Of a stretch of 64,000 nt of DNA, positions 30,177 to 41,046 are shown piece by piece. The notes under the pieces are model-generated. The model did not search any database and was not told where the DNA came from. It saw nothing but the letters and a program-made list of their open reading frames with translations. Positions within the stretch are counted from its first letter, which is position 1, and each line of letters opens with the position of its first letter. Origin of the DNA: Cichorium intybus (lineage: Eukaryota; Streptophyta; Magnoliopsida; Asterales; Asteraceae); contig CM042014.1 in assembly GCA_023525715.1 (NCBI GenBank), positions 24,088,904-24,152,903 of the forward strand, written 5' to 3'. A program made the translations under genes and the position numbers.

Positions 30177-30316
30177 CGTATATATGTATGTATTAGGCCT
30201 TGTTTAGTATTAGTCTGTATAGCCCGTCGGTATACCCGGCCCACCGGTTATGTATTTTGTATATATACGTATTTTGTGTAATTAATAAGATGAGCACAAT
30301 TTTACACAAACTAATA
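30171..30316 (+). repeat. 3' LTR of copia element (146 bp)
   Basis: Identical in length to the 5' LTR and different at three positions, one of them in the terminal CA (here TA). Confidence 0.95.
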
Positions 30317-30321
30317 GCAAT

Positions 30322-32329
30322 GTTATCAACTTTTGAAGACCTTACTTCTATGATGGATTGCATAATATTATCCTATTAATCAATTTCCGTCATTTTGCTC
30401 AATGTGGTGTACGTTTTTTTTTCCGATTTGTGACGCGCGGGTCTTTTGTTGTTTAAATTAATTGTCGTTGATATGTCTTTTTTTCATGTTTTTTTGTTGT
30501 ATCTATTGGCTGGAGCCAATTTGGTCACATACGTGGTACTTGTTAGTATCAATTCAGCAACCCATTACTATATATGATTCTGAGAAGTATTATAGCCTAC
30601 AATATTTTACATTACGAAATCATAGTGTTTTCAAATTTAATTACCAAAAGGTTGTAAATTAACTTTAGTGGGTTTTATTATTTCTTTTTTAAATTTTAAA
30701 TTACTCTATTAACTTCACCGTCGTCACCATCGTTGATTCCGGCTAGCATCAAAATTTTCCGGCAACCATCCTTTTTGGTTTATAAAACTCAAACAAAAAA
30801 AATACCAATTTATGAAAACCTATAAATTAATCTGAAACTCTAAATAGAAACAAAAGCAAAAGGAACTCTAACTTAAAATAGCTAAACCAATTAGAAAGGG
30901 ATTGATTGATGCTATCCGAACTAGAAAGGGGTTGATCAAGGTCAAGGAATTTGAGCATATTTGATCATAAGAAGAGAAAGAAACAGAGGACAAAGATGGA
31001 TTTGAGATAAATGATTTTTTGCATAGCACATATGGGCTTCGTGTATAGAATTGGTAGCCTCGTGGTTGTGATCAAATTGAGCTTTTTGTTTAATTTCAAT
31101 GGCATCATCTACAGGCTCCGACTCTACCAATATTTGGAATTGATTGTAATTAAGCTATCCAGTGTTCTGTTCATTTCGATTCTTATTGATATTGCATAGC
31201 TTCTGCATCTTGATTTTCACGCAAACCTGTACCAGGCTCCAAGTAGTTGACACTATCCTCCAGTCGAGGGTCGAGGGTTGTGTCTGGCCAGGATTTTCAT
31301 TGATAGCAATCATAGCATCATCTTCAGGATGCATAGACCGGTCGGTGCTAAATGTAGTTTCTTCACTTGGGTTTTCAAGTTTTACGAATGCTAGCTAATC
31401 AAGCTTCTCTCCTAGACTCATAAGCTACGACACGGCCTATTTCCTAACGTTTCTGAAGTGGTCATCCTGATAAATAACAAGAGACGTACAAAAGGGAACA
31501 CATTGTACAAAAGCATACATCTTTCATTAAAATACATGTTTTGCGCAAACTAATACATATTTCATTTGATTTTTGGAAAGAATCCCCAGGGATGGAAGCT
31601 AATAGAGGACTGGTTATCGGCAATGGTAAATGCAGGGAGGCGGTAGCCATTGTCCGACAAGAAGCTAGAAGGCACCGGGAAGCAGTGACGGAGAAAGAAA
31701 CGCGAAGAAGGTTCACCAGCATGGCAGATGAAGAGAGGCGGTAGGCGCAATTGCCAATAGACGACGAAATCGATTAGAGAAGGTAGCAACACGTGGTAGG
31801 CTGGTGAGGGAGAGATGTGCAGGATTACAATTAATACGGGTTTCTTTTAATTTTTATAATTAAACCTACTGTTGATAAGTAAATATTATTTACACTACTA
31901 TTAATTTGTAAATATTTTTTTCAACTACAAGCTTTTAGTAAAAAACTCTTGAAAATTTGCTATTTCCATGCATCAAGAGTCTGATGATTAGTATATAGAA
32001 GTAGAAATGATGAATCAATGGGCTTAAAGAGAACTAGAACCACAAAGACAACAAGAAAAATGCTTGCTATTGTTAGTGGCTAGAAATGCTTTAATATAAG
32101 TGTACGTAAAACTTTGACATCTAGATTTATTTCCCATATCCACATCAAGAAAATTTAACTTCTAGATTTATACGACACAAAACATATAGTTAAAAAAACC
32201 ATAGTCAACTTAACATTTAAAAGATTTTTAGAAGTGGGTCATTTTGAAAAGCATTTTAAATATATAACAGGATATATGTCTTAGGACATATTAAGAAATT
32301 GTTAATTTCATATGACTTGATATCAAGCA
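30322..32329. other. Non-coding sequence between two LTR elements
   Basis: No supported gene. On the minus strand, 31240-31380 reads ENPSEETTFSTDRSMH then PEDDAMIAINENPGQ without a stop, which may be a small gene scrap. 31541-31744 is open on both strands without recognisable domains. Confidence 0.4.
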
Positions 32330-32334
32330 AATAT

Positions 32335-32584
32335 TGTTGGAATCCTAAGTCACGGGAACCACACACAAACTAATGGGAAACATTGGTTAGTGGATACCAC
32401 CTTTCTCATCATCACTAGGAGCGTGTATAGTTTCTTTATTGTGTATAAATAGTGTAGTATTTCATAGAAATAGAATAAGACACATAGATTTGTATATGCA
32501 GAGAATCGGTTTTTGAGTGATATTTCCGATTGTTAATCAAAGAGTGAGTTTGGTTAAATGGTGTTTATACAATTGTGATCTTGA
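32335..32584 (+). repeat. 5' LTR of the small element (250 bp)
   Basis: TGTTGGAATCC...GATCTTGA. A TATA-like TATAAATA lies at 32444-32451, so transcription probably starts shortly after. Confidence 0.9.
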
Positions 32585-32586
32585 AT

Positions 32587-32598
32587 TGGTATCAGAGC
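32587..32598 (+). promoter_or_regulatory. Primer-binding site (initiator tRNA-Met)
   Basis: TGGTATCAGAGC, two bases after the LTR end. Confidence 0.92.
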
Positions 32599-33486
32599 TC
32601 AAGATCGGAGCTGTGAAATTGAAATTCGAATCCTGTAATCAATCACAGAGGTGTGTGAACTTGATTACATACCTGAGATTCGATCTGAAGATGTCAGATG
32701 TGGATGATCCAAGCGGAAGTACTGGTGGTGCTCCGGTAAAGCTCAAGGAGGTCGGAACTGTCGTAATCTCGAGAGGAGATGCAGGCGGTGGTTTGGCCGG
32801 GAACGCTGGAGGCTCGAGCAGGAGAGCCGGCTGAAGATCGGTTGGCGGTGCATCGCAAGACGGCGGTGGTGGTTTGAATCGAGAAGGTGGTGGTTCGATC
32901 GGAGCCGGCAGTTCGATTCAAGGATCGGTGGCTGGAAGTGGTGGTTCAGTCGGGAACGCCGGCGGCTCGAGAAGGGGTGGCTGGCGGCGGTGGAAGCTCG
33001 ACCGGTGGTGGCGGATCGAACGGATCGGAGAGAGAAATACCGAGAGGGTGAGAGAAGAAACAGGAGGAGACGGAGGTCTTCCGATGTTCGTACGATCCGG
33101 CGGCGATGGTGGCTCGAACGGCGGCGATGATGGCTCGAACGACGGCGATGATGGCTCGAACGGCTGCGGTGGTTACGGCGGATCGAGAGGAGGAGACGGA
33201 GGTCTTCCGAATCCAGGGGCGAGAAATGGGGAAGAAACAGGGAAGGAGACGGGTTTAAAACAAATGGGAACCGGGGCGGGTCTGGGTCGGGCGGGTCGGG
33301 CGGATCCGGGTCAGCTAGTGGGCCTGTGGGCTTTGGTCCAATTCCTCTATTTTTTAACCCCAATTCAACTAGAAATTAGCCCAGAAATAAGGCTAATTAA
33401 AATTCAAGCTCAACCCGAAACCCGAAAAAAGATCCGTAAAAAATCACGAAGACGTCTCTAGAAGGACTTAGAGATTCGGGGGTGAT
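32599..33486 (+). other. Internal region of the small LTR element, Gly-rich frame
   Basis: GC-rich and repetitive. A frame from 32874 to 33461 would encode 195 residues rich in Gly, with a 21-bp tandem repeat at about 33098-33165 encoding GGDDGSN units, and a repeated GAGACGGAGGTCTTCCGA at 33066 and 33198. No retroviral domain is recognised. A separate short frame starts MSDVDDPSGSTGG at 32691. The composition may serve RNA packaging rather than coding. The 3' end has a G-rich tract (ATTCGGGGGTGAT) acting as polypurine tract. Confidence 0.5.
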
Positions 33487-33736
33487 TGTTGGAATCCTAA
33501 GTCACGGGGACCACACACAAACTAATGGGAAACATTGGTTAGTGGATACCACCTTTCTCATCATCACTAGGAGCGTGTATAGTTTCTTTATTGTGTATAA
33601 ATAGTGTAGTATTTCATAGAAATAGAATAAGACACATAGATTTGTATATGCAGAGAATCGGTTTTTGAGTGATATTTCCGATTGTTAATCAAAGAGTGAG
33701 TTTGGTTAAATGGTGTTTATACAATTGTGATCTTGA
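33487..33736 (+). repeat. 3' LTR of the small element (250 bp)
   Basis: One mismatch to the 5' LTR by eye. Confidence 0.92.
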
Positions 33737-33741
33737 AATAT

Positions 33742-34381
33742 AACATTTGGATATAATCTTAAGCTTATTTGATTTTCTTGCAACACAATAAAGAAACCAA
33801 GGTATATAGGTAACTCATTGCACGAAGGATCACAAGAGACGGAATTTTTTTGGTTTATTCCTGTAATTGACAATATAATCTAAATTGATTTGAATTAGAT
33901 GTGAACTATCGGATAAACTGATTTGGTGTTCTTTCGTATTTTACAGATTTGATCAAGTGAATTACGTTGGTGGTGTGGAGATCAGATTCTTTCTCTTTCT
34001 ACATATTTAGATTTCTTAACTGAAGCAAGTGGGACTGTTAGAATGAACAAATGGAGGACAAAATTATCTAAGTAAGACTATTTTTGTATGTATAAAGAAA
34101 AAGTATGTTGCTGTTCATGACTTTCACCCTTTAAATACTCGTTAGATATATGTACAACATCTGTAATTATATGTGTATGTGTATACACACACACACGATT
34201 TGTGTATAAATATTTTTATGATGAAATTAAAAATCATGACTTTCTTGTTAATAATCATTATATAGTAAAAAAATATTCAAACCAATCTATGAGAAATGTT
34301 GATAAGTTTTAACTTTTAAGGACACTATAATAAGTATTGATATTGTGTTCTAACAACGTTCTACTTCTAGGCTCATCAACA

Positions 34382-34386
<5 letters not shown>
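33742..34386. other. AT-rich non-coding sequence
   Basis: No gene or element end recognised, apart from a short (CA)n at 34185-34196. Confidence 0.5.

Positions 34387-34473
<87 letters not shown>
34387..34473. repeat. (AT)n microsatellite, 87 bp
   Basis: Pure TA repeat. Confidence 0.98.
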
Positions 34474-34477
<4 letters not shown>

Positions 34478-34611
34478 TTGCAACTTCCGTCTCCCTCACA
34501 AAATCACTATTCATTTGTTTTGCTTTTTCCAGAACAAAAAATACAAAATCAAGATCATAGTATAATTGTTAAAACATTTGATACAAAATGCAAATAATTT
34601 TATATTTGGAA

Positions 34612-35827
34612 GGGTTATTTACAGAAAAGTCCCGAGATTTTGGGGAAATTAACGAAAAAGTCCTAAAATATTTTTTTTGAATAGAAAAGCCCAAGAAAGT
34701 AGAAAAATTATTCAATTTAACCATTTTTTTACCGGCTACCAGTAAAAGGGCTAAACTGAATAAATTTACCAGTTTCCTGTGCTTTTTTGTCAAAAAATTA
34801 TTTTGGGATTTTTTCGTTAATTTCTCCAAAGTATCAGTTTTGGTCCTTAATAGTTTTGGTCATTCACAATTTTGGTCCTTAACAATTTTAGTCCCTAATA
34901 GTTAATCCTTCACAGTTTTGGTCCTTAACAACTTTGGTCCTTTACGGTTTTGGTCCTTAACAATTTGGTCCTTTACAGTTTGGTCCTTCACGGTTTTGGT
35001 CCTTTACAGTTTTGGTCCTTCATAGTTTTGGTCCTTAATCCTTAATTTTGTCCAAACTACAGGAAGGGATAAAATTTTCAGAAAGTCATGGAGAGGTTAT
35101 GTGACACAAACAATGTTCTTATGCAGGCCCTATGTACTCAAGAAAATCGTGGGCATGTACGTGGGATGGGAAAATATGTAACCCCACACCAATTTTTTTT
35201 AGCCAAGACCATTAAGCACTACATGGACAATGAGAAAAAAGTATTGGTGCGGAGTTACATATTTTCTCATCCCACGTACATGCCCACGGTTTTCCTGAGT
35301 ACCCAAGGTCTGCGTAAAAACATCGTTTGTCCCACATATAACATCTCCATGACTTTCTGAATTTTTTAGCCCTTCCTATAGTTTGGACAAAATTAAGGTT
35401 TAGGGACCAAAACTATGAAGGACCAAAATTGTTAAGGATTAAATTGTGAAGGACCAAAACTGTTAAAGACCAAAACTATGAAGGACCAAACCGTGAAGGA
35501 CCATAACTGTGGAGGTCCAAAGTTGTTAAGGACCAAAATTGTGAAAGATTAACTGTTAGGGACTAAAAGTGTTAAGAACCAAAATTGTGAAGGACCAAAA
35601 CTGATATTTTGGAGAAATTAACGAAAAAGTCCCAAAATAATTTATTGACAGAAAAGCCCAGAAAACTGGTAAAATTATTCAGTTTAGCCCTTTTCTGCCG
35701 GTAGCCGGTAAAAAAGGGCTAAATTGATTAATTTTACCAGTTTCCTGGGCTTTTTTATTCAAAAAAAATATTTTGGGACTTTTTCATTAATTTCCCCAAA
35801 ATATCGGGACTTTTCTGTAAATAACCC
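34612..35827. mobile_element. Foldback Mutator-type element, copy 1 (1216 bp)
   Basis: The ends are GGGTTATTTACAGAAAAGTC and its complement, with a perfect 9-bp duplication tatttggaa (34603-34611 and 35828-35836). The whole element is one large palindrome. About 200 bp of terminal sequence with CCGGCTACCGGTAAAA-like parts is followed by many GGTCCTTNACAGTTTTGGTCC units, then a central pair of inverted gene-like segments around an apex near 35200-35240. The 9-bp duplication points to Mutator-superfamily transposition. No complete transposase is present. A second copy is at 39569. Confidence 0.92.
35088..35360 (+). pseudogene. Transposase-like fragment at the centre of the foldback element
   Basis: A 90-codon frame includes RGHVRGMGKYVTPHQFF. 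The VRGMG-(x)-VTP pattern resembles the conserved block found in plant Ptta/En/Spm-type transposase proteins (RGRVRGLG...TP). The same segment is present in reverse complement on the other arm, so each strand encodes a version of it. It is far too short to be functional. Assignment rests on this one block and is tentative. Confidence 0.35.
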
Positions 35828-35836
35828 TATTTGGAA

Positions 35837-36839
35837 ATAGAAATTTTGTTTCTTTTTATAGCAAATTTTCATACTTATGTTTTTTCCCCTCAACTAATTT
35901 CGAATTAATTGTTTTCATTCCTATTTATTATAAATTTATATTATTGGTATTTTGTAAGTTACGATTCCTGTCCCTTACTATATTTTAAAGTTATATTTTT
36001 CATCCCTTACATAATTTGTTTTTTATCGAGCTACGTTTTCCAATATACCAGATTTCCGCAGCATTGCACGGACGGTCCAAACCCTAGATACATATATAAA
36101 TAATTAGTTTTGTTCATTGCAGTCCACTGTTGTCCAATATTATTTCATACATTGCCTAAATAAAGATCGTTGGTATTGATCTCACTAACGCCGTCGAAGA
36201 AAATGATATGATACTATTAGGTCAATTAGTTGTTATCTCATTATCTATGTGAATGAAAATTAACAATTTAATCATTTATAAAAATAGCTAAATGTACAAC
36301 ATATAGAAGTATGGTATACAAGTATTATTTATCCTCATATGTAAAATATATAGCAACCTGGCATAATTTTTATTTCTCAATAGTTATTTTTTGTATCTTT
36401 ATTATTGTATTTATATAATTTCATATCATATTAGGATAAAGTTGTCATAAAATAGATTAAAATTAAAAGATGTTACTTTTTATAATAAAACAGCACATTC
36501 CTAGATTTTAATGAACAATGACATTAAATACATTGTCATCATGTATATTAAGTTATTAACCCAAATAGAAAATTCATAGCCCCATCCGCAAGTTCATTAG
36601 AAAAAGTATTATGGCTATACTATTTTGATCGATTAATATTTTCAAATTGCATGTATAAATCTGCAATTCATCAATTTATTATTATTTTGTAAACACAATT
36701 TATTTAGATATATAATGTAAGTTACCCCTCTGCCACCCTTCTCTCCTATGCGGTGTCCAAAGTGAGAGCAACGTACCCATAGACCCCATACTTCTTCTCT
36801 CATCCGTACCCTTCCCACCTTATGAACCATGCATTTTCC
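35837..36839. other. AT-rich non-coding sequence
   Basis: No gene or transposon end recognised. Short ORFs are compositional. Confidence 0.5.
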
Positions 36840-36953
36840 GTCGCACCCTTTCCCATCGACACGTTACGTAAGCCGACCCCACAAGTTTCCTCCACGTCGT
36901 CAATGAAGACAACTTTTGAACAAGCTATGTCCAACAATTAATACCCTTCCCAA
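36840..36953. repeat. Direct repeat copy 1 (about 115 bp, promoter-like)
   Basis: CACCCTTTCCCA, CGACCCCACAAGTTT, CCACGTCGTCAATGAAGACA and CAACAATTAATACCCTTC recur at 38331-38443 with roughly 85% identity, 1.49 kb apart in the same orientation. Confidence 0.8.
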
Positions 36954-37472
36954 ATCCCACCTCATGAACATTTTTTCTTTGGGCAATCTTTTGTACGTAA
37001 ACAGGGTGGAGCTAGATTTTTAGAATAAAATAGATACTTGTAGTAATGATAGATACATAAAATTAAAAAATTAATACATCAATGCTAAAAGGTTAAAAAT
37101 TATGTTATTTTATTCTTGACTCTTATATTAAATATCTACGCCGTGTTGTATTGGTTTAACTAGTTTAGTTTTTAGAGTAACAAGCTCTTTAATTTTGTGT
37201 AGATTAGGTTTAATTTCAGTTAACTATAATATATAAATTCAATCGGTGTAACATTATAACTGATAATATTAGAAATGCAATAAAAATGTGATATCACGAT
37301 ATATTTCAGGTCAAAAATAGGAATCGACAAAATAAAAGTAAACTAAAAAATATCTCCACCTGAATAAGTTAAAAAATATGCCCATTTTATAACTAACTCT
37401 ACAAATATAAACAAATTTATAAGTAACTCTACAATATAAACAAATTGACTATAGTGAGCTCTAGAGAAATTT

Positions 37473-37492
37473 GGGGGGGGGGGGGGGGGGGG
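37473..37492. repeat. Poly(G) tract
   Basis: Twenty G in a row. Confidence 0.95.
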
Positions 37493-37526
37493 CATATTGT
37501 CCCTATACTCCCTCCGCCCCTGTATG

Positions 37527-38257
37527 TAGGGGTAAGCAAATTCGAACACGAAACCGAAAAATTGAAACCAAAATAAAAACCGACGGTTTGAGTTTGAGAT
37601 TTTTAAAACTGAAAATTTCGGTTTGGATTCGGTTTCACCCTCGAAAACCGACTCACTAAAACCGACACAAACCTCATAAACGACCCAAACCCAAATATAT
37701 TTAATATATTATTAATATTTGATATGTATTGTAATAAGTTAGGGTATTGATTAGGCCAAGTTAATGACACTTGTAAGATGGATCGGTAATGTAGATTTGC
37801 ATGTTTCTATTTATTCTTCCATTTTCTTTACCGAGTTTCTAATATCCACTTGAATATACATTTAAATATGCCAATATCTACATCATTACCTTATTGTTTG
37901 TAGAGTAAAGTGTATAAAATGTATCCAATTGTTATTCCCTATAAATGATAAATAAAAAGATTTGGTATAACATGTTTATTGGTTTTTCTATATTTTTTAT
38001 AACTGCTTAAAACTGGGTTCAAACCCAAAACCCAAAACCTACGAACCCATGGGTTGAACCCAAAACCGACGTTAGAAAGCGAACCGAAGCCATTTTGAAA
38101 CCGAAACCACGAGTTCTAGAAACCAAAAATCAATTCGATTGGTTTGGGTTCGGTTTTACCCAAAAACTGAAACAGACGAGTTCTAGAAACCAAAAACCGA
38201 ATTGATTGGTTTGGGTTCGGTTTTACCCAAAAACCGACCCATGCACACACACCCCTA
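37527..38257. mobile_element. hAT-like non-autonomous element
   Basis: The termini are TAGGGGT and ACCCCTA. Subterminal sequence is full of GAACCGAAACCGAA and its complement GGTTCGGTTTTACCC, a composition common in plant hAT MITEs. The flanks (cctgtatg and gttgtatg) agree at six of eight positions, consistent with a decayed 8-bp duplication. A TTCTAGAAACCAAAAA block is tandemly duplicated near 38112 and 38181. No transposase. Confidence 0.55.
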
Positions 38258-38330
38258 GTTGTATGTTGTGTGGATCGACCCTCAAACACATATGTCTTAT
38301 CATGAAATTTTTTTAGCACTCCCCTTTTCC

Positions 38331-38443
38331 TCACACCCTTTCCCAACGACATATTATATAAGTCGACCCCACAAGTTTACTCCACGTCGTCAATGAAGAC
38401 AACTTTTGACCAAGATTTGTCCAACAATCAATACCCTTCTCCT
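38331..38443. repeat. Direct repeat copy 2 (about 115 bp)
   Basis: Partner of 36840-36953. This copy contains TTTTGACCAAG, a W-box-like TTGACC. Confidence 0.8.
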
Positions 38444-38616
38444 GTCAACTATCTTAGACCAAGCGGTGTGGGTTTATAAAACCCCTCACCATCACTCACT
38501 TTTTTTACTATCACGTGTGTGCTACATCAAAAACTATTCACTCTTTAAAATCTTGGAAAGTGTCACCACTCAACATATCTCACTAGTATCATACAAATAT
38601 GTGTATGTATATATAT
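38444..38616 (+). promoter_or_regulatory. Promoter-like remnant
   Basis: TTTATAAAACCCC at 38474 is a good TATA box and is followed by CACCATCACTCAC-type leader sequence. Together with the upstream direct repeat and its W box this looks like a gene promoter and 5' UTR whose coding part is absent, cut by the element starting at 38617. No coding sequence is supported. Confidence 0.3.
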
Positions 38617-39071
38617 CAGTGTTGCAGAAATCGGCATTGGCGGCCGATTAATCGGTGATTAATCGCTTGGCGGTCTTCAACCGATTACGATTAGGCCTAA
38701 TCGATCAGCTTGGCGGTTTGCTGTAAAAATCGGCTTTGGTGGCCGATTAATCGGTCTTGGCGGTCATTTTTTATTTTTTTAAATGTTAATTTATTTTTAA
38801 TTTTTTTTATTTTGAAATGACGACACAAACACTCTCTAGTAACTCAAGAATACTGAAAAAAATCAATATTAAAGAATAAAAATAAACAAATGAATAATCT
38901 ATGATGTGTATCTCGAAATAAAATGAATCAAACTTTACTATTTTTTATATTTATATACTTTTAAATGATTTCCTTTATAATTTAGGGACTTCCGATTAAT
39001 CCCCGACTAATCCGATTAATCCCTTAATCCCACTCGACCGACAAACTACCGTCAAACGATTTTTACAACCT

Positions 39072-39073
<2 letters not shown>
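38617..39073. mobile_element. MITE with CAGTGTTGCAGAAATCGG-type inverted ends
   Basis: The left end is CAGTGTTGCAGAAATCGG. The complement of the right end is CAAGGTTGTAAAAATCG. Subterminal GGCCGATTAATCGG repeats fill the left 150 bp, and CCGATTAATCC repeats lie near the right end. It sits against AT repeats on both sides, which hides its target duplication. Style fits hAT-type MITEs. No coding. Confidence 0.7.

Positions 39074-39166
<93 letters not shown>
39074..39166. repeat. (AT)n microsatellite, 93 bp
   Basis: Pure AT repeat. Confidence 0.98.
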
Positions 39167-39168
<2 letters not shown>

Positions 39169-39559
39169 TTCAATTATAAATTATAAGTACTGTGTGATTG
39201 TTAGACTCATTGTGGACCAATTATCATCTAATGATAAATTAGTCAATTTATACTTTATAATTTTAAATTCTGTTGATTAATTAACTAAATTTCCAAAATT
39301 AAAGGGTATAATTTTGGAATAAAAAATGAATATTAAAATCCGTCATATCTCTTTTCTTAAACCACGAATTGCTCAATAACACCATCATCGGCTACCACGT
39401 TACTTTTGACTGTGAATGTTAATTGGCTTCTTCTAGATTTTAAAACCACAAATTGTGATTTCCAATACTCAACCTTGTAACTCTATAAACTCGGCTACTT
39501 TTTATAATTTGAATTTTCAAATTTAATATTTGCACAAGTAGCGTAAATTAGTTCATGAG
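39167..39559. other. End of a (AT)n-associated element, remainder unrecognised
   Basis: Starts GGTTCAATTATAAATTATAA and then GTACTGTGTGATTG, similar to the module ends at 12251 and 13971. No second terminus was located. Confidence 0.4.
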
Positions 39560-39568
39560 TTGTTTAAT

Positions 39569-40773
39569 GGGTTATTTACAGAAAAGTCCCGATATTTTAG
39601 GGAAATTAACGAAAAAGTCCTAAAATATTTTTTTTGAATAGAAAAGCCCAAGAAAGTAGAAAAATTATTCAATTTAACCCTTTTTTTACCGGCTACCGGT
39701 AAAAGGGCTAAACTGAATAAATTTACCAGTTTCCTGGGCTTTTCTGTCAAAAAATTATTTTGGGACTTTTTCGTTAATTTCTCCAAAGTATCAGTTTTGG
39801 TTCTTAATAGTTTGGTCCTTCACAATTTTGGTCCCTAATAGTTAATCCTTCACAGTTTTGGTCCTTAACAACTTTGGTCCTTTACGGTTTTGGTCCTTAA
39901 CAATTTGGTCCTTCACAGTTTGGTCCTTCACGATTTTGATCCTTTACAATTTTAGTCCTTAACAGTTTTGGTCCTTAATCCTTAATTTTGTCCAAACTAA
40001 CTACAGGAAGGGATAAAAATTTCAGAAAGTCATAGAGAGGTTATGTGACCCAAACGATGTTCTTATGCAGGCCCTATGTACTCAAGAAAATCATGGGCAT
40101 GTACGTGGGATGAGAAAATATGTAACCCCGCACCATTTTTTTTTTGGCCAAGACCATTAAGCACTACATGGACAATGAGAAAAAAAGTATTGGTGCGGGG
40201 TTACATATTTTCTCATCCCACTTACATGCCCACGGTTTTCCTGAGTACCTAGGGTCTGTGTAAAAACCTCGTTTGTCCCACATATAACATCTCCATGACT
40301 TTCTGAATTTTTTAGCCCTTCCTATAGTTGGGACAAAATTAAGGTTTAGGGACCAAAACTATGAAGGACCAAAACTGTTAAGGATTAAATTATGAAGGAC
40401 CAAAATTGTTAAGGACCAAAACTGTGAAGGACCAAACCGTGAAGGACCATAACTGTGAAGGACCAAAGTTGATAAGGACCAAAATTGTGAAGGATTAACT
40501 GTTAGGGACTAAAAGTGTTAAGAACCAAAATTGTGAATGACCAAAACTGATATTTTGGAGAAATTAACGAAAAAGTCCCAAAATAATTTATTGACAGAAA
40601 AGCCCACAAAACTGGTAAAATTATTCAGTTTAGCCCTTTTCTGCCGGTAACCGGTAAAAAAGGGCTAAATTGAATAATTTTACCGGTTTCCTGGGCTTTT
40701 CTGTTCAAAAAAAATATTTTGGGACTTTTTCGTTAATTTTCCCAAAATATCAGGACTTTTCTGTAAATAACCC
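39569..40773. mobile_element. Foldback Mutator-type element, copy 2 (1205 bp)
   Basis: Same ends (GGGTTATTTACAGAAAAGTC) and same palindromic build as the copy at 34612, with a different perfect 9-bp duplication ttgtttaat (39560-39568 and 40774-40782). The two copies are about 95% alike by eye, so both transposed fairly recently. The central frame here is disrupted relative to copy 1. Confidence 0.92.
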
Positions 40774-40782
40774 TTGTTTAAT

Positions 40783-41046
40783 CATGTAAATCTAAACTAA
40801 TACAACCAGTTGGAATAAAAATTACTTTGTTTGGTCAAAATATGGGTTATTTGGGTATAAAATTTAACTATTTGTGGGTGAATCCCTTGTATCCTCTCAA
40901 ACTCACATTTTCTTCACTGTAACCATAATTTTAAGGGGTAAACATGAACTAAATCTACAACTGTAACTTTATTTATATTTTGTTTTGTTTTTCACTTATT
41001 GATTTTGTTTTGGAATCAATAAAATATATGATCTTCAAAAAACCTA
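40783..41046. other. Short AT-rich spacer
   Basis: Nothing recognised. Confidence 0.5.

Larger units (their letters stand above)
22234..30316 (+). mobile_element. Ty1/copia retrotransposon, decayed, split by a solo LTR
   Basis: Two 146-bp LTRs (22234-22379 and 30171-30316) are flanked by the duplication gcaat (22229-22233 and 30317-30321). The domain order gag, protease, integrase, reverse transcriptase, RNase H is that of copia. Without the inserted solo LTR and its duplication the element is about 4.77 kb, normal for the group. By eye the LTRs differ at three positions, all transitions (about 2%). Coding is broken by stops at 24067, 24157 and 28765 and by a frame change near 29021. Very short LTRs and the lack of a CCHC knuckle in gag are distinctive. 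Confidence 0.95.
32335..33736 (+). mobile_element. Small non-autonomous LTR retrotransposon, very young
   Basis: Two 250-bp direct repeats (32335-32584 and 33487-33736) differ at one base, 32356/33508 region (GGGAACC against GGGGACC). They are flanked by the duplication aatat (32330-32334 and 33737-33741). A tRNA-iMet primer site follows the 5' LTR and a purine-rich tract precedes the 3' LTR. The total length is 1402 bp, with only 902 bp between the LTRs and no gag, protease, RT or integrase. The LTRs begin TG but end GA instead of CA. It must be moved in trans. Confidence 0.92.

Noticed and set aside
31541..31792. Overlapping ORFs on both strands
   Set aside because: No domain, no splice or start context, and mirror-image overlap; kept only as unassigned sequence.
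32743..33363. 206-codon minus-strand ORF with SSHHRRR repeats
   Set aside because: It is the antisense of the GGDDGSN repeat of the small LTR element and extends into no recognised domain.
37343..37659. ORFs with poly-Pro or poly-Gly across 37471
   Set aside because: They come from the poly(G) tract.
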